Part shown: positions 1 through 8,515 of the stretch, one piece after another
Layout of the letters: each line of letters starts with the position of its first letter
Numbering within the stretch: position 1 is the first letter of the stretch
Assembly (NCBI GenBank): GCA_041396125.1
Contig: JAWKZG010000014.1
Coordinates: 62,001 to 126,000, forward strand
DNA: 64,000 nucleotides
Direction: 5' to 3'
From: JAWKZG01 sp041396125
GTDB lineage: Bacteria; Pseudomonadota; Gammaproteobacteria; Competibacterales; Competibacteraceae
Program-made: the position numbers and the translations under genes
The notes under the pieces: generated by a model
Seen by the model: the letters and a program-made list of their open reading frames with translations, nothing else
What the model was told of the DNA's origin: nothing
Databases searched by the model: none

Positions 1-1551
1 ATCGACAATCAGAATTGAGCGGCCATCCGGGTGCACATCCGTAATACTCACGGTCCAGTCGGTATCGACCGCAGATGACATACCATAGAGTACCGCCTTG
101 ATCGGTCCGGTTACTTCCATATCTTCGCTTAATACCTCAGAGGTGTAGGTCAGGCTGCGTTCGTCGGCTTTGCGGTTGTCGCGCGGGCCGTTGGGGATAA
201 ACAGGGTATTGCCGCCGATAGTCATGATCGGATTCAGCGGATCGTACTTGAAGCTGTCGGGTGGCTCGGCATCAGTCGGTTTGTCGGCTGATAACATACC
301 GTCATTCAATGAATCGATGCTGGCACTGTTGCCCGCATGAAAATAAAAGTTGGTCGCCTGAGCGCGTGCCAGGGGCCAGTCGTCTTCAAAGCGCCAGACG
401 TTGTCACCCATCACATAAAGCAATACCGGTTTCTCTTTGGTAAAGCCGGTGTCCATGTCTTTGAGCCAGACATCGAACCACTTGCGGCGCAGGGTGGCGT
501 AGCTTAATTCTTCACCATCGGGAAACGTCTCTGCTCCTGGGAAACTCATTTCACCCACGTCAACCTGACCGATATTACCCGGTCCGTGCACCCAGGGACC
601 GACGATCAGTTTCTGATTGCTGCGCGCCAGGGGAGTGGCCGCTTTATCGCGTATGCCCATGTAATTGTGCAAGGTGCCATCAAGGAATATGTCGTACCAG
701 CCGCCGACATGATAGACCGGCACTTCGAAACGGTGGTGTTGCAAGCCGACACTCTGCTGCCACCAGTAAGGGCCGTCGTCGGGATGAGCGAGCCAGTCGT
801 AGTAAAACTTCCAGCCGCCGGTTTCGTTATAGGCAGACATATACGCTGGATACTGGTCGATGGGCAGAAACCAGTAGTCCTTATCCTGGGTCTCAATGGC
901 CGCCTTTATTTGTGCTATCGCGTGCTCCTGCTCCGCACCCTTGTACAGTTTGGTGACCAGATCAGGCCCAAACGTACCTGTCGCCCAGGCGGTAATAAAG
1001 CCGTGTTCAAAAGCGCCGCCGCGATAGACCCAGTGGGCATTCAAATCCGATGCCGATTCGCGCGCGAAAATCGCGCGTAAACCGGGCGGTTGCGTGGGGC
1101 CGATCATGTAAGCAGTCTGGCCGGTGTGAGAACCGCCCCAGACCCCGACAACGCCGTTCGACCAGGGTTGCTCCACGATCCATTTGACGGCCTCATAACC
1201 GTCTTTGTTGGCCAGCCAGGCATCATCCAGAAACGGGTAAAAATCGCCTTCGGATTGGAAGCGACCACGGGTGTCCTGGTAGATAAAGACATAACCGCGT
1301 TTAGCGAAATAAGCTGCATCTTCGACTCTTGATGCGGTGCTTTTATCATACGGTGTGCGTTCGATCATGGCGGGAAATGTGCCTTCCGCATCCGGCCGAT
1401 ATATATCGGTTGCGATGCCTGTGCCGTCCGGCATTTTCACCATGACGTTCTGCTCGACGATGACCTCGTAGGTGGGCTCGCTCTGCGCGAATACCAAGGC
1501 CGTCCAACAGCTTAAGTAGAGAAGCAGGGGAATACTAAAAATTTTCCCCAT
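1..1551 (-). CDS. CocE/NonD-family secreted hydrolase, C-terminal part outside window
   Basis: An uninterrupted minus-strand frame runs from an ATG at 1551 to the left edge (517 codons seen), so the C-terminal jelly-roll end is missing. The N-terminus is a signal peptide (hydrophobic stretch, cleavage probably after VFA near residue 22), so the enzyme is exported. Alpha/beta-hydrolase motifs of the X-Pro dipeptidyl-peptidase/CocE family are visible: nucleophile Ser141 in GGSHTG, Asp287 in GGWYDIF and His322 in GPWVHG, in the order Ser-Asp-His expected for the family. Members cleave esters or amides (cocaine esterase, alpha-amino-acid ester hydrolase, glutaryl-7-ACA acylase); the substrate cannot be told from sequence. 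The gene stands alone. Confidence 0.9.
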   Translation of the reverse strand, partial: MGKIFSIPLLLYLSCWTALVFAQSEPTYEVIVEQNVMVKMPDGTGIATDIYRPDAEGTFPAMIERTPYDKSTASRVEDAAYFAKRGYVFIYQDTRGRFQSEGDFYPFLDDAWLANKDGYEAVKWIVEQPWSNGVVGVWGGSHTGQTAYMIGPTQPPGLRAIFARESASDLNAHWVYRGGAFEHGFITAWATGTFGPDLVTKLYKGAEQEHAIAQIKAAIETQDKDYWFLPIDQYPAYMSAYNETGGWKFYYDWLAHPDDGPYWWQQSVGLQHHRFEVPVYHVGGWYDIFLDGTLHNYMGIRDKAATPLARSNQKLIVGPWVHGPGNIGQVDVGEMSFPGAETFPDGEELSYATLRRKWFDVWLKDMDTGFTKEKPVLLYVMGDNVWRFEDDWPLARAQATNFYFHAGNSASIDSLNDGMLSADKPTDAEPPDSFKYDPLNPIMTIGGNTLFIPNGPRDNRKADERSLTYTSEVLSEDMEVTGPIKAVLYGMSSAVDTDWTVSITDVHPDGRSILIVD

Positions 1552-1592
1552 GGTGGGTATTTTATTATGCACTGGGTTTCCTCCGGGAAGGG

Positions 1593-1630
1593 TGCCGTAT
1601 TTGACGGCAAAACCGCTCTAAAGGCGGTTT
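1593..1630 (-). terminator. Two adjacent hairpins upstream of the CocE-type gene
   Basis: TGCCGT (1593-1598) pairs with ACGGCA (1604-1609), and AAACCGC (1610-1616) pairs with GCGGTTT (1624-1630) around a 7-nt loop. Read on the minus strand the second hairpin ends in a short T run and resembles a weak intrinsic terminator for the zinc-ribbon gene upstream. The pair could instead be a leader structure of the hydrolase mRNA. Confidence 0.4.
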
Positions 1631-1741
1631 GGAGAATTTTAGGGGGGCGCTTTATAAAAGTAGTTAACCCCACGCGCTTATGCCACCTGAAGCGTTAATA
1701 TTTTTTCCTGGAGGTGTGGAATTTTACTTTGGCTTTGGCAC

Positions 1742-2023
1742 TCACTTTGACTTTTTATTGTTAATTTCCAGTGGCATGAACAGGCAAATTAATAGAAAAG
1801 TGAGTAAACAGCAGAAGGCAAATAATACCGATGTACGGTTCACACCAAAATACAGGCCTGCAGACAGTATGGATATATAAACAATAAGTCCCGCTGCTGC
1901 TGTCGGGATCAGCCACAGTCTCAATGACTGATGACAGTGAACACAACTCAGCGAACTCGCCGCAAACTTCGACCACAGGCTCATCGCCGTCTTGCCACAG
2001 TTTGGACATCGATTTGCGCGCAT
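1742..2023 (-). CDS. Small zinc-ribbon membrane protein
   Basis: This is a 93-residue protein from the ATG at 2023, which has an AAGGA ribosome-binding site about 8 bases upstream; a GTG at 2077 would add 18 residues. Two CxxC knuckles near the N-terminus (CPNC and CVHC) look like a zinc ribbon, followed by two strongly hydrophobic segments (roughly residues 33-55 and 61-82) and a short charged tail. The arrangement suggests an inner-membrane protein with a cytoplasmic zinc finger. No function can be assigned. It is divergent from blc and upstream of the CocE-type gene on the same strand. Confidence 0.6.
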   Translation of the reverse strand: MRANRCPNCGKTAMSLWSKFAASSLSCVHCHQSLRLWLIPTAAAGLIVYISILSAGLYFGVNRTSVLFAFCCLLTFLLICLFMPLEINNKKSK

Positions 2024-2091
2024 GGGTCTATTCCTTATACAAAAAGCGCATGATCTTGCAGCATTCACATCAACCACACCTAACTCACTCC

Positions 2092-2117
2092 GTCATTCCC
2101 GCGCAGGCGGGAATCCA
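2092..2117. repeat. Short palindromic repeat of the ATTCCCGC...GCGGGAAT type
   Basis: ATTCCCGC (2095-2102) and GCGGGAAT (2107-2114) form a perfect 8-bp stem around GCAG. The core matches the widespread intergenic element with consensus GTCATTCCCGCGNNGGCGGGAATCC, known from Neisseria as dRS3 and common in other proteobacteria. It lies in the non-coding gap before blc. A partial copy is at 25450-25464. Confidence 0.6.
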
Positions 2118-2244
2118 GGCAGGAATGTTCAAGGCGCAGCAAAATGTCGCAAATCTATCCGCGTCATGTATTAGTATTGCAGCGACAGGCAGCAGTTGCC
2201 GGTTGTGTATTTTCCTTCAATAACAGGAAGGCCTGCTAGCGTTT

Positions 2245-2296
2245 GGACGGTTCTGGTATGCTGCATTTTGACTTGTATCACGATTTGGAACCGTCC
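2245..2296. promoter_or_regulatory. 9-bp inverted repeat in the blc leader
   Basis: GGACGGTTC (2245-2253) is the exact inverse of GAACCGTCC (2288-2296), with a 34-base spacer, ending 28 bases before the blc start. It could be a two-site operator or the base of a leader RNA stem. No factor can be named. Confidence 0.35.
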
Positions 2297-2324
2297 TGAC
2301 AAAGGACGATAGAGACGACACTAT

Positions 2325-2852
2325 ATGCTGAAAAAATTTGCGGTGCTGCCTTTACTCTTACTGAGTGCTTGTGTCGGGGTGCCGGAAGGTTTGCAACCGG
2401 TAACCGGTTTTGAACTCGAGTCCTATCTGGGCCGCTGGTATGAGATCGCCCGCCTGGATCATTCCTTTGAGCGCGGGCTGGAGCAGGTTAGCGCGACTTA
2501 CACCTTGCGTGAGGATGGTGGCGTCGAGGTGCTGAATCGGGGTTATGATCCGGCGGAGAAAGAATGGCAGGAGGCGCTCGGGAAAGCCTATTTTGTGGAC
2601 AGCCCCGACATTGCCCACCTGAAGGTTTCGTTTTTCGGCCCGTTCTATGGCAGTTATGTCGTCATCGAACTGGATAAACCAGATTATAATTATGCGCTGG
2701 TGGCGGGACCGGACCGCTCTTATTTGTGGCTGCTGGCACGCACGCCGGAGCTTGATCCGGCTATCGTCGAGCAACTTGTCGAACGCGCCCGGCAGTATGG
2801 TTTTGCCACCGATCAACTGATCCGGGTCAAACACGGTGCCGCAGCGCCATAA
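2325..2852 (+). CDS. blc: Outer-membrane lipoprotein lipocalin Blc
   Basis: The 175-residue product has a lipoprotein signal peptide with lipobox LLSAC (Cys at about residue 16), so it is lipidated and probably outer-membrane anchored. The lipocalin signature GRWYEIARLDHSF follows at residues 36-48, then the conserved AKVSFFGPFYGSYVVIELD-like strands of the Blc/apolipoprotein D group (here HLKVSFFGPFYGSY). Length and order match bacterial Blc. The family binds fatty acids and lysophospholipids and is linked to envelope stress and lipid turnover. A long leader with an inverted repeat precedes it. Confidence 0.93.
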   Translation: MLKKFAVLPLLLLSACVGVPEGLQPVTGFELESYLGRWYEIARLDHSFERGLEQVSATYTLREDGGVEVLNRGYDPAEKEWQEALGKAYFVDSPDIAHLKVSFFGPFYGSYVVIELDKPDYNYALVAGPDRSYLWLLARTPELDPAIVEQLVERARQYGFATDQLIRVKHGAAAP

Positions 2853-2929
2853 TTCCTTTACAGCGCTGTAGTGGCAGCCAGACGGAGAAACGGGTAAGCT
2901 GCATCTTTGCATTCAGGCGGAACATCACT

Positions 2930-3241
2930 ATGCCATCAGAAAATACAGCTCAGCCAGGCGAATCATGCCAATTTGCAATGCTGGAAGAACTTTGCCAGCA
3001 ACAAACGCCAGTATCCATCTATCTGGTCAATGGGATCAGATTGAACGGACTGATCGTCGATATGGATCGTTTTTCGATTCTATTGCGCGATGCGACCGAT
3101 CAGCTGATCTATAAGCAGGCTATCTCAACCGTGGTTCCAAACCCCGGCGGCAGACGGGATGCACCACGCCCGCCCAGAGGCCCCCGGCCAGGTGGGCACG
3201 ACGATTCAGGCGCGCCGCGCCAGCCACGTCGCCCCTATTAA
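2930..3241 (+). CDS. Divergent Hfq-family Sm-like RNA-binding protein with Pro/Arg/Gly-rich tail
   Basis: The 103-residue protein carries the Sm1 and Sm2 motifs of Hfq (PVSIYLVNGIRLNG and IYKQAISTVVP). Aligned by eye to E. coli Hfq, Gln8, Tyr25, Phe42, Tyr55 and Lys56 are kept, but the rim residues Arg16-Arg17-Glu18-Arg19 are Cys-Gln-Gln-Gln (residues 22-25) and His57 is Gln63. The tail after residue 70 is a short stretch rich in Pro, Arg and Gly, unlike the acidic/His tail of E. coli Hfq. It lies between blc and an MFS gene, not in the usual miaA-hfq-hflX locus, so it is probably a paralogue rather than the housekeeping Hfq. Whether it forms hexamers or binds sRNA is unknown. Confidence 0.85.
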   Translation: MPSENTAQPGESCQFAMLEELCQQQTPVSIYLVNGIRLNGLIVDMDRFSILLRDATDQLIYKQAISTVVPNPGGRRDAPRPPRGPRPGGHDDSGAPRQPRRPY

Positions 3242-3328
3242 AAGCAGAATTAAAACCGGTGGAGACGGCCGCTTGGCAAGACTAAGCCGACGTCCCATTG
3301 TCGTCCTGTTTGTCCTGATTCGCCCCGT

Positions 3329-4507
3329 GTGAACCGGTCGATCTGGCTGTTAAGCCTGGCCGCGTTCATTGCGGCGGCGACAACCCGTGTCTGCGACGCA
3401 CTGTTGCCAAGCATTGCCGAAACCTTCGCCGTGCCTGTCAGCACAGCGGCTATCGCCATCACGGCGTTCACCTTTGCCTATGGCGCGTTTCAGCTCGTTT
3501 TCGGCCCAATTGGCGGGCGCATCGGGCCATATCGTCTGGTTGCTATTGCCACGATGCTGGCCGCATCCGGTGCCTTTTTGTGCAGCGCTGCGACCAGTCT
3601 GGGCTGGCTCACGCTGGGTCGTTTCTGGAGCGGCCTGACCGCTGCCGCCATAATTCCCATGTCGATGGCTTATATCGGCGATACCGTTGCCTATGAAGAC
3701 CGCCAGCCTGTTATCGCCCGTTTTCTGATGGGCCAGGTGTTCGGATTGGTTTTTGGACAGGCTTTCGCGGGCTTGTTTGCGCAATTTCTCACCTGGCGTC
3801 AGCTGTTTCTGGTGCTTGGCACAGGATTTGTGCTGGTCGCGCTTGCTTTATGGCGTGAGCTGCACAGCGGTCGGGTCGTCAATCAAACCAGCGCCCGCAC
3901 AGCCGGCAATCCACTGGTGCAGTATCTGCGGGTCCTGCAAGTGCCGTGGGCGCGGATTGTGCTGGTTACGGTTACGCTGGAAGGTTTTCTGTGCTTTGGT
4001 GCATTTCCTTTTACGGCTGCCCAGCTCAAACAACAATTTGAACTGGATTATCTGCTGATTGGCCTGTTGATGAGTATGCTGGGTCTGGGTGGACTGGTCT
4101 ATATTATCGGCGTGCGGGCGCTGTTGAAGCGGCTCGGCGAAACCGGGCTGGCCTGGGCCGGCGGCGCGCTGATGCTGAGCGGATTTGTGTTGACCGCAAT
4201 CGCCCCGGTCTGGCCCTTGTTCGGTCTGGCATTCCTGCTGATCGGGCTGGGTTTTTATATGCTTCACAATACCCTGCAAACCAACGCAACCCAGATGGCA
4301 CCGTTCGACCGCAGCGCCTCGATTTCCTTATTTGCCTTTGCTCTGTTTGTCGGTCAGGCCATCGGCGCAACCGTGCTTGGACATATCGGTGAATGGAGCG
4401 GATACGGCGCTATTTTTCTGCTGGCCGGGGTCGGACTCGGCATTCTGGCCTGGCTGTTCGGCGTACTCAATCAGCGCCATCGGCTGGCGCAGGCTACCGC
4501 GCAATAA
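3329..4507 (+). CDS. MFS transporter
   Basis: This is a 392-residue, highly hydrophobic protein with about 12 predicted membrane segments. It has the motif-A-like loop GPIGGRIGPYR between helices 2 and 3 and a basic central loop after helix 6 (near residues 175-190), as in the major facilitator superfamily. The start used is GTG at 3329; no ATG upstream stays in frame. The overall look is that of drug-efflux or AraJ-type MFS proteins, but the substrate is unknown. It ends 72 bases before the NicX-like gene on the same strand and could supply or export a compound of that pathway, which is inference only. Confidence 0.85.
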   Translation: MNRSIWLLSLAAFIAAATTRVCDALLPSIAETFAVPVSTAAIAITAFTFAYGAFQLVFGPIGGRIGPYRLVAIATMLAASGAFLCSAATSLGWLTLGRFWSGLTAAAIIPMSMAYIGDTVAYEDRQPVIARFLMGQVFGLVFGQAFAGLFAQFLTWRQLFLVLGTGFVLVALALWRELHSGRVVNQTSARTAGNPLVQYLRVLQVPWARIVLVTVTLEGFLCFGAFPFTAAQLKQQFELDYLLIGLLMSMLGLGGLVYIIGVRALLKRLGETGLAWAGGALMLSGFVLTAIAPVWPLFGLAFLLIGLGFYMLHNTLQTNATQMAPFDRSASISLFAFALFVGQAIGATVLGHIGEWSGYGAIFLLAGVGLGILAWLFGVLNQRHRLAQATAQ

Positions 4508-4579
4508 GGCTGTCAGTTTACGGAAGCTGCATACGGGCGGTGGGTTTTATGCTATTTTTTTGCAGCTACCGCAACCACC

Positions 4580-5635
4580 GTGATGCTTATGTTGCAAGAC
4601 CGTATCGAAGCCAAGTGGATCGCCAGTTTTGTCCGGGTGTTCGAGCTATGCCAGGTGCAAGCTGCAGAAACGGCAGTCATTCTCTGTGAAACTCAATCCC
4701 GCGCTTTAACCATCCAGCTGGCTGAGCTGGCGTTGCAGCAGCTCGGTCTGCGGCCCTGTCTGTTGACGCTGCCGACACCGCTGCAAACAGCGCCAGTGCC
4801 GGTGCGTTCAACCGGTGCCAGTATTGCGTTACAAGGTCATCCGGCTGCAATGGCGGCCTTGACAGCGGCTGATTTTATTGTCGATCTGACTCTGGAAGGG
4901 TTATTGCACGCCCCGGAGCTGGCGACAATTCTCAAATCCGGTGCGCGGGTACAGATGATCAGCAATGAACATCCCGAAGCGCTGGAACGCTTGCGGCCGG
5001 CCCCGGCGCTGAAAGACAAGGTCAGACGCGCGGTACAACAATGCCGTGCTGCCCACTGGATGCAGGTGACTTCAGACGCCGGCACCGATTTGCGCATCGA
5101 TCTGAGCGACACCCCGGCTGTCGGCGTATGGGGCTGGACCGACCGCCCCGGCACCATTGCCCACTGGCCCGGCGGTATTGTCGTGAGCTTTCCCAAAGCG
5201 AATACCGTCAATGGCGTATTGGTGCTGGATAAAGGCGATATTAATTTAACTTTCAAGCGCTATCTGCAAGATCCCGTCACCCTGCGTATCGAAAACGATT
5301 ATGTCATCGACATCGAAGGGCAGGGCACCGACGCTGAATTAATCCGACGCTATTTCGCCGCCTGGGGCGAGCGTGAAGCTTACGCCGTTTCCCATGTCGG
5401 CTGGGGCATGAATCCGGCCGCCCGTTACGAAGCGCTGGCAATGTACGATCAACGCGATACCAACGGCACCGAGCTGCGTGCCTATGCGGGTAATTTTCTG
5501 TATTCAACCGGTGCCAATGAATTTGCCGGACGCTATACGCAAGGTCATTTCGATCTGCCGGTGCGCGCCTGTACCATCACCCTGGACGATAACCCCGTGG
5601 TGGTGAACGGTGAGTTGCAGGGGGATTTAGCCTGA
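4580..5635 (+). CDS. NicX-like 2,5-dihydroxypyridine 5,6-dioxygenase family protein
   Basis: The 351-residue product has the length and pattern of the NicX family, which is often mislabelled as M29 leucyl aminopeptidase. In Pseudomonas NicX two His and one Asp in the C-terminal third are implicated in Fe(II) binding; here His272 (in SHVGWGMNP) and His323/Asp325 (in GHFDLP) are in matching places. NicX opens the ring of 2,5-dihydroxypyridine in nicotinate breakdown. No nicF, nicD or nicE partner lies nearby; the neighbours are acyl-CoA enzymes, so the substrate here is probably different. It is the first gene of an operon with the flavoprotein, ligase and dehydrogenases that follow. Confidence 0.75.
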   Translation: MMLMLQDRIEAKWIASFVRVFELCQVQAAETAVILCETQSRALTIQLAELALQQLGLRPCLLTLPTPLQTAPVPVRSTGASIALQGHPAAMAALTAADFIVDLTLEGLLHAPELATILKSGARVQMISNEHPEALERLRPAPALKDKVRRAVQQCRAAHWMQVTSDAGTDLRIDLSDTPAVGVWGWTDRPGTIAHWPGGIVVSFPKANTVNGVLVLDKGDINLTFKRYLQDPVTLRIENDYVIDIEGQGTDAELIRRYFAAWGEREAYAVSHVGWGMNPAARYEALAMYDQRDTNGTELRAYAGNFLYSTGANEFAGRYTQGHFDLPVRACTITLDDNPVVVNGELQGDLA

Positions 5636-5712
5636 AACGTCAGCTGATTAACCACCAGACCATATAATCCGGCTGCCATGGAAACCCGCTGTATTGAAGA
5701 CTGGAGTAATAA

Positions 5713-6963
5713 ATGTCTGATCCAACCCTTGCTGCACCCCTGTTCGATCCGGCGGCGTTTCGCCTTAGTGATAAAACGGCTGAACTGGCCGAGCGCGCGC
5801 GCACTCTGGCCGCCAGCCGGTTCGCGTCGCGTGCTGCCGAGTTTGATCGCGAAGCCAAATTCCCGACTGAAAATTACCGCGATCTACACGAAGCCGGTCT
5901 GTTAGCCGTCTGTGTGCCGGAAGCACATGGTGGGCTGGGGGCGGATTTCCAGAGCTATTGCATCGCTGCCGCCGAGATCGGTCGGTACTGCGGTGCTACT
6001 GCGCTGACCTGGAATATGCATGTCTGCTCCACATTGTGGAGTGGCGCGCTGGCCGACGATCTGGAAATGAGCGCAGTGCAACGGGTCGCGCACGAACAGC
6101 GGCGGGCGCTCCATTACCAGCGCATAGTGCGTGATGGTGCCATTTATGCCCAGCCGTTCTCCGAAGGCGGCGCGGCGGCAGCAGGCGCGGCGGCATTCAG
6201 CACCCGTGCGCAGAAAACCGATGGTGGCTGGCGTATTAATGGCAAGAAAATTTTTGCCTCGCTGGCGGGCAGTGCTGACTATTACGGCGTGTTGTGCACC
6301 GAGCAAAGTGACAAACCCAGTCGCCGCGATACTTTGTATCTGGCCGTGCCTGCGCAGGCCGAAGGTGTCCGTGTGGTGGGTGACTGGGACCCGCTGGGCA
6401 TGCGCGGCACTGTTTCGCGTAATTTATTATTCCAGGATGTCGAAGTCAGCGATGATGAACAACTCATGCCGCGCGGGGTGTATTACCAGGCGGCCTTGCG
6501 CTGGCCGCATATGTTCCTGACCTTGTCGCCGACCTATATGGGTATCGCCCAGGCGGCCTATGATTTCACGGTGGCTTATCTGCGCGGCGAAATTCCCGGC
6601 ATGCCACCGGTCAAGCGTCGCATGTATCCGACCAAACAGATTGCCGTGGCACAGATGCGGATCACTCTGGAGCAGACCAAGGCGTTATGGTTTCAGGCTA
6701 TCAGCGAAGCGGGCCCGAATCCGGACAAGGATCAGGTCTTGCGTGCGTATGCTGCCCAATACACCGTCATGGAACATGCCAATGATATTGCCCGGCTGGC
6801 AATTCGCACCTGTGGCGGGCAGTCGATGCTGAAATCGCTGCCGCTGGAACGTCTGTATCGTGACAGCCGTTGCGGCGCGCTGATGCTGCCCTGGACGGCT
6901 GAACTGTGTCTGGACCGGATCGGGCGTGAAGCCTTGTATGAACCGGGCGAATCGGATGAGTAA
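5713..6963 (+). CDS. Acyl-CoA dehydrogenase-like flavoprotein without the usual catalytic Glu
   Basis: A 416-residue ACAD-fold protein: alpha N-terminal domain, a beta domain with GGWRINGKKIFASLAG at 171-186, and a C-terminal helical domain with CGGQSMLKSLPLERLYRD (367-384). In ordinary acyl-CoA dehydrogenases the next segment is IYEGTSE, with Glu as the base; here it reads LMLPWTAEL, placing Leu392 at that position. Such proteins occur in ACAD-related subgroups that act as flavin monooxygenases or use another base. FAD binding looks intact. The gene is 77 bases after the NicX-like gene and 5 bases before the CoA ligase, so it is clearly operonic. Confidence 0.85.
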   Translation: MSDPTLAAPLFDPAAFRLSDKTAELAERARTLAASRFASRAAEFDREAKFPTENYRDLHEAGLLAVCVPEAHGGLGADFQSYCIAAAEIGRYCGATALTWNMHVCSTLWSGALADDLEMSAVQRVAHEQRRALHYQRIVRDGAIYAQPFSEGGAAAAGAAAFSTRAQKTDGGWRINGKKIFASLAGSADYYGVLCTEQSDKPSRRDTLYLAVPAQAEGVRVVGDWDPLGMRGTVSRNLLFQDVEVSDDEQLMPRGVYYQAALRWPHMFLTLSPTYMGIAQAAYDFTVAYLRGEIPGMPPVKRRMYPTKQIAVAQMRITLEQTKALWFQAISEAGPNPDKDQVLRAYAAQYTVMEHANDIARLAIRTCGGQSMLKSLPLERLYRDSRCGALMLPWTAELCLDRIGREALYEPGESDE

Positions 6964-6968
6964 GTTTT

Positions 6969-8501
6969 ATGAATATTTCACATTGGATTGAGCGTCACGC
7001 TGCGTTCAGCCCGGCCAAACCGGCCATCATCACTGAGCTGGAAACGCTCGACTACGCGAGTTTTTATCAACGTATCCGCCGGACCGCACAGGTGCTGAAG
7101 CAGGGCATGGGGGTCGGCTTTGGTGATCGGGTGGCTTATCTGGGCTATAACAGTATAGATATGCTGGTTCTGCTGTTTGCCTGTGCCCGCCTGGGTGCTT
7201 TGTTTGTCCCGCTGAACTGGCGGCTGGCTACCGCCGAGCATGGGTTTATTTTGCGCGATGCGGGTGCCAGAGTGCTGTGTGTGCAAGCTGATTTTGCCGA
7301 GGATATCGCCAGACTCCTGCTCGAATGCCCGGGTTTACAGGTGCTGAGCTGTGGTTTTAAACGCAGTGGCTGGGCGGATATGCAGACGCTGCAGGACGTG
7401 GTCAGTGGCGCTGACACGAATCCAAATGTAACGCTGGATGCACCTTTACTGGTGGTTTACACCTCGGGCACCACGGGCCGTCCCAAAGGGGCTGTGCTGA
7501 AACAGTCGGCGCTGCTCTGGAACGCCCTGAACAGTGTGCATATGCACGATTTGCGCAGCGCTGATCGGGTGCTGACCGCGTTGCCGATGTTTCACGTCGG
7601 CGGGCTGAATATTCAGACTACTCCGGCACTGTATTGCGGTGCGACCGTTATTTTGCAGTCCCGCTTTGAGCCGGGGGGCTTTTTAGCGTTCCTGCAACAA
7701 CATCAGCCCACTTTGACGGTTTTGGTGCCGGTGACGATTCAGGCTTTGCTGGCGCACCCCGACTGGCCTCAGACCGATATCAGCTGCCTGCGGGTACTGA
7801 CGACCGGTTCGTCTATCGTACCGCCGTATTTGATTCATGCGATACATGCACGGGGTGTGCCGGTGATCCAGGTTTACGGCGCTACCGAAACCGCGCCGGT
7901 AGCCGTGTATCAACGGCGCGAGGACGCGGAGATGGTTGGTAGCGTGGGGAAGGCCGGACTGCATTGCGAATTGCGCATTGTCGATGAACAGGGCAACGAT
8001 GTCGCCCCCGGCCAGCCCGGCGAATTATTGCTGCGGGGCGGAAATCTGCTGTACGAATATTGGGGCAATGCACAAGCCACCCAGGCTGCCATACAGGACG
8101 GCTGGTATCGCACCGAGGATATCGGCTATGCCGATGAGCAGGGTTATGTGTATATCAAAGAGCGCAAAAGGGATTTGATTATTTCCGGCGGCGAGAACAT
8201 TTATCCCGCAGAACTGGAAGCCGTATTGTCCGAACTGCCCGGTGTGTGTGAGGCGGCAGTCATCGGCCAGCCCGACCCGCGCTGGGGTGAAACACCCCTG
8301 GCGGTGATCGTTGCCGAGGCCGGGGCGGAATTGCAGCAGGAGCATATCCTGGCTGCATTTCGGGATCGGCTGGCTCGTTACAAACATCCGTGGGCAATCG
8401 TGTTTGTTGATGCACTGCCGCGCAATTCAATTGGCAAGGTACAAAAATTTCGTTTGCGCCAGTTACTGTTGACTGACAAGCAAATGAAATCAACAGAATA
8501 A
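6969..8501 (+). CDS. Class I adenylate-forming acyl-CoA synthetase
   Basis: A 510-residue AMP-dependent synthetase/ligase. The P-loop-like A3 motif YTSGTTGRPKGAV is at about 166-178, followed by YGATETAP (A5), YRTEDIGYADEQGYVYIKER (A7/A8) and C-terminal PRNSIGKVQKF containing the catalytic Lys. It activates a carboxylic acid to the acyl-AMP and then to the CoA thioester. The chain or ring specificity cannot be read by eye. It starts 5 bases after the flavoprotein gene and ends 14 bases before the octopine-dehydrogenase-like gene, so it probably feeds the CoA-bound steps of this operon. Confidence 0.9.
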   Translation: MNISHWIERHAAFSPAKPAIITELETLDYASFYQRIRRTAQVLKQGMGVGFGDRVAYLGYNSIDMLVLLFACARLGALFVPLNWRLATAEHGFILRDAGARVLCVQADFAEDIARLLLECPGLQVLSCGFKRSGWADMQTLQDVVSGADTNPNVTLDAPLLVVYTSGTTGRPKGAVLKQSALLWNALNSVHMHDLRSADRVLTALPMFHVGGLNIQTTPALYCGATVILQSRFEPGGFLAFLQQHQPTLTVLVPVTIQALLAHPDWPQTDISCLRVLTTGSSIVPPYLIHAIHARGVPVIQVYGATETAPVAVYQRREDAEMVGSVGKAGLHCELRIVDEQGNDVAPGQPGELLLRGGNLLYEYWGNAQATQAAIQDGWYRTEDIGYADEQGYVYIKERKRDLIISGGENIYPAELEAVLSELPGVCEAAVIGQPDPRWGETPLAVIVAEAGAELQQEHILAAFRDRLARYKHPWAIVFVDALPRNSIGKVQKFRLRQLLLTDKQMKSTE

Positions 8502-8515
8502 TCAGGGTGACAGGT

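Noticed and set aside
586..1080. A 164-codon plus-strand open frame
   Set aside because: It lies fully within, and antisense to, the CocE-type gene, which has strong family motifs on the other strand; it is a shadow.
1924..2223. A 99-codon plus-strand open frame containing a translated VIPAQAGIQ
   Set aside because: That peptide is the well-known false translation of the ATTCCCGC repeat; the first half is antisense to the zinc-ribbon gene.
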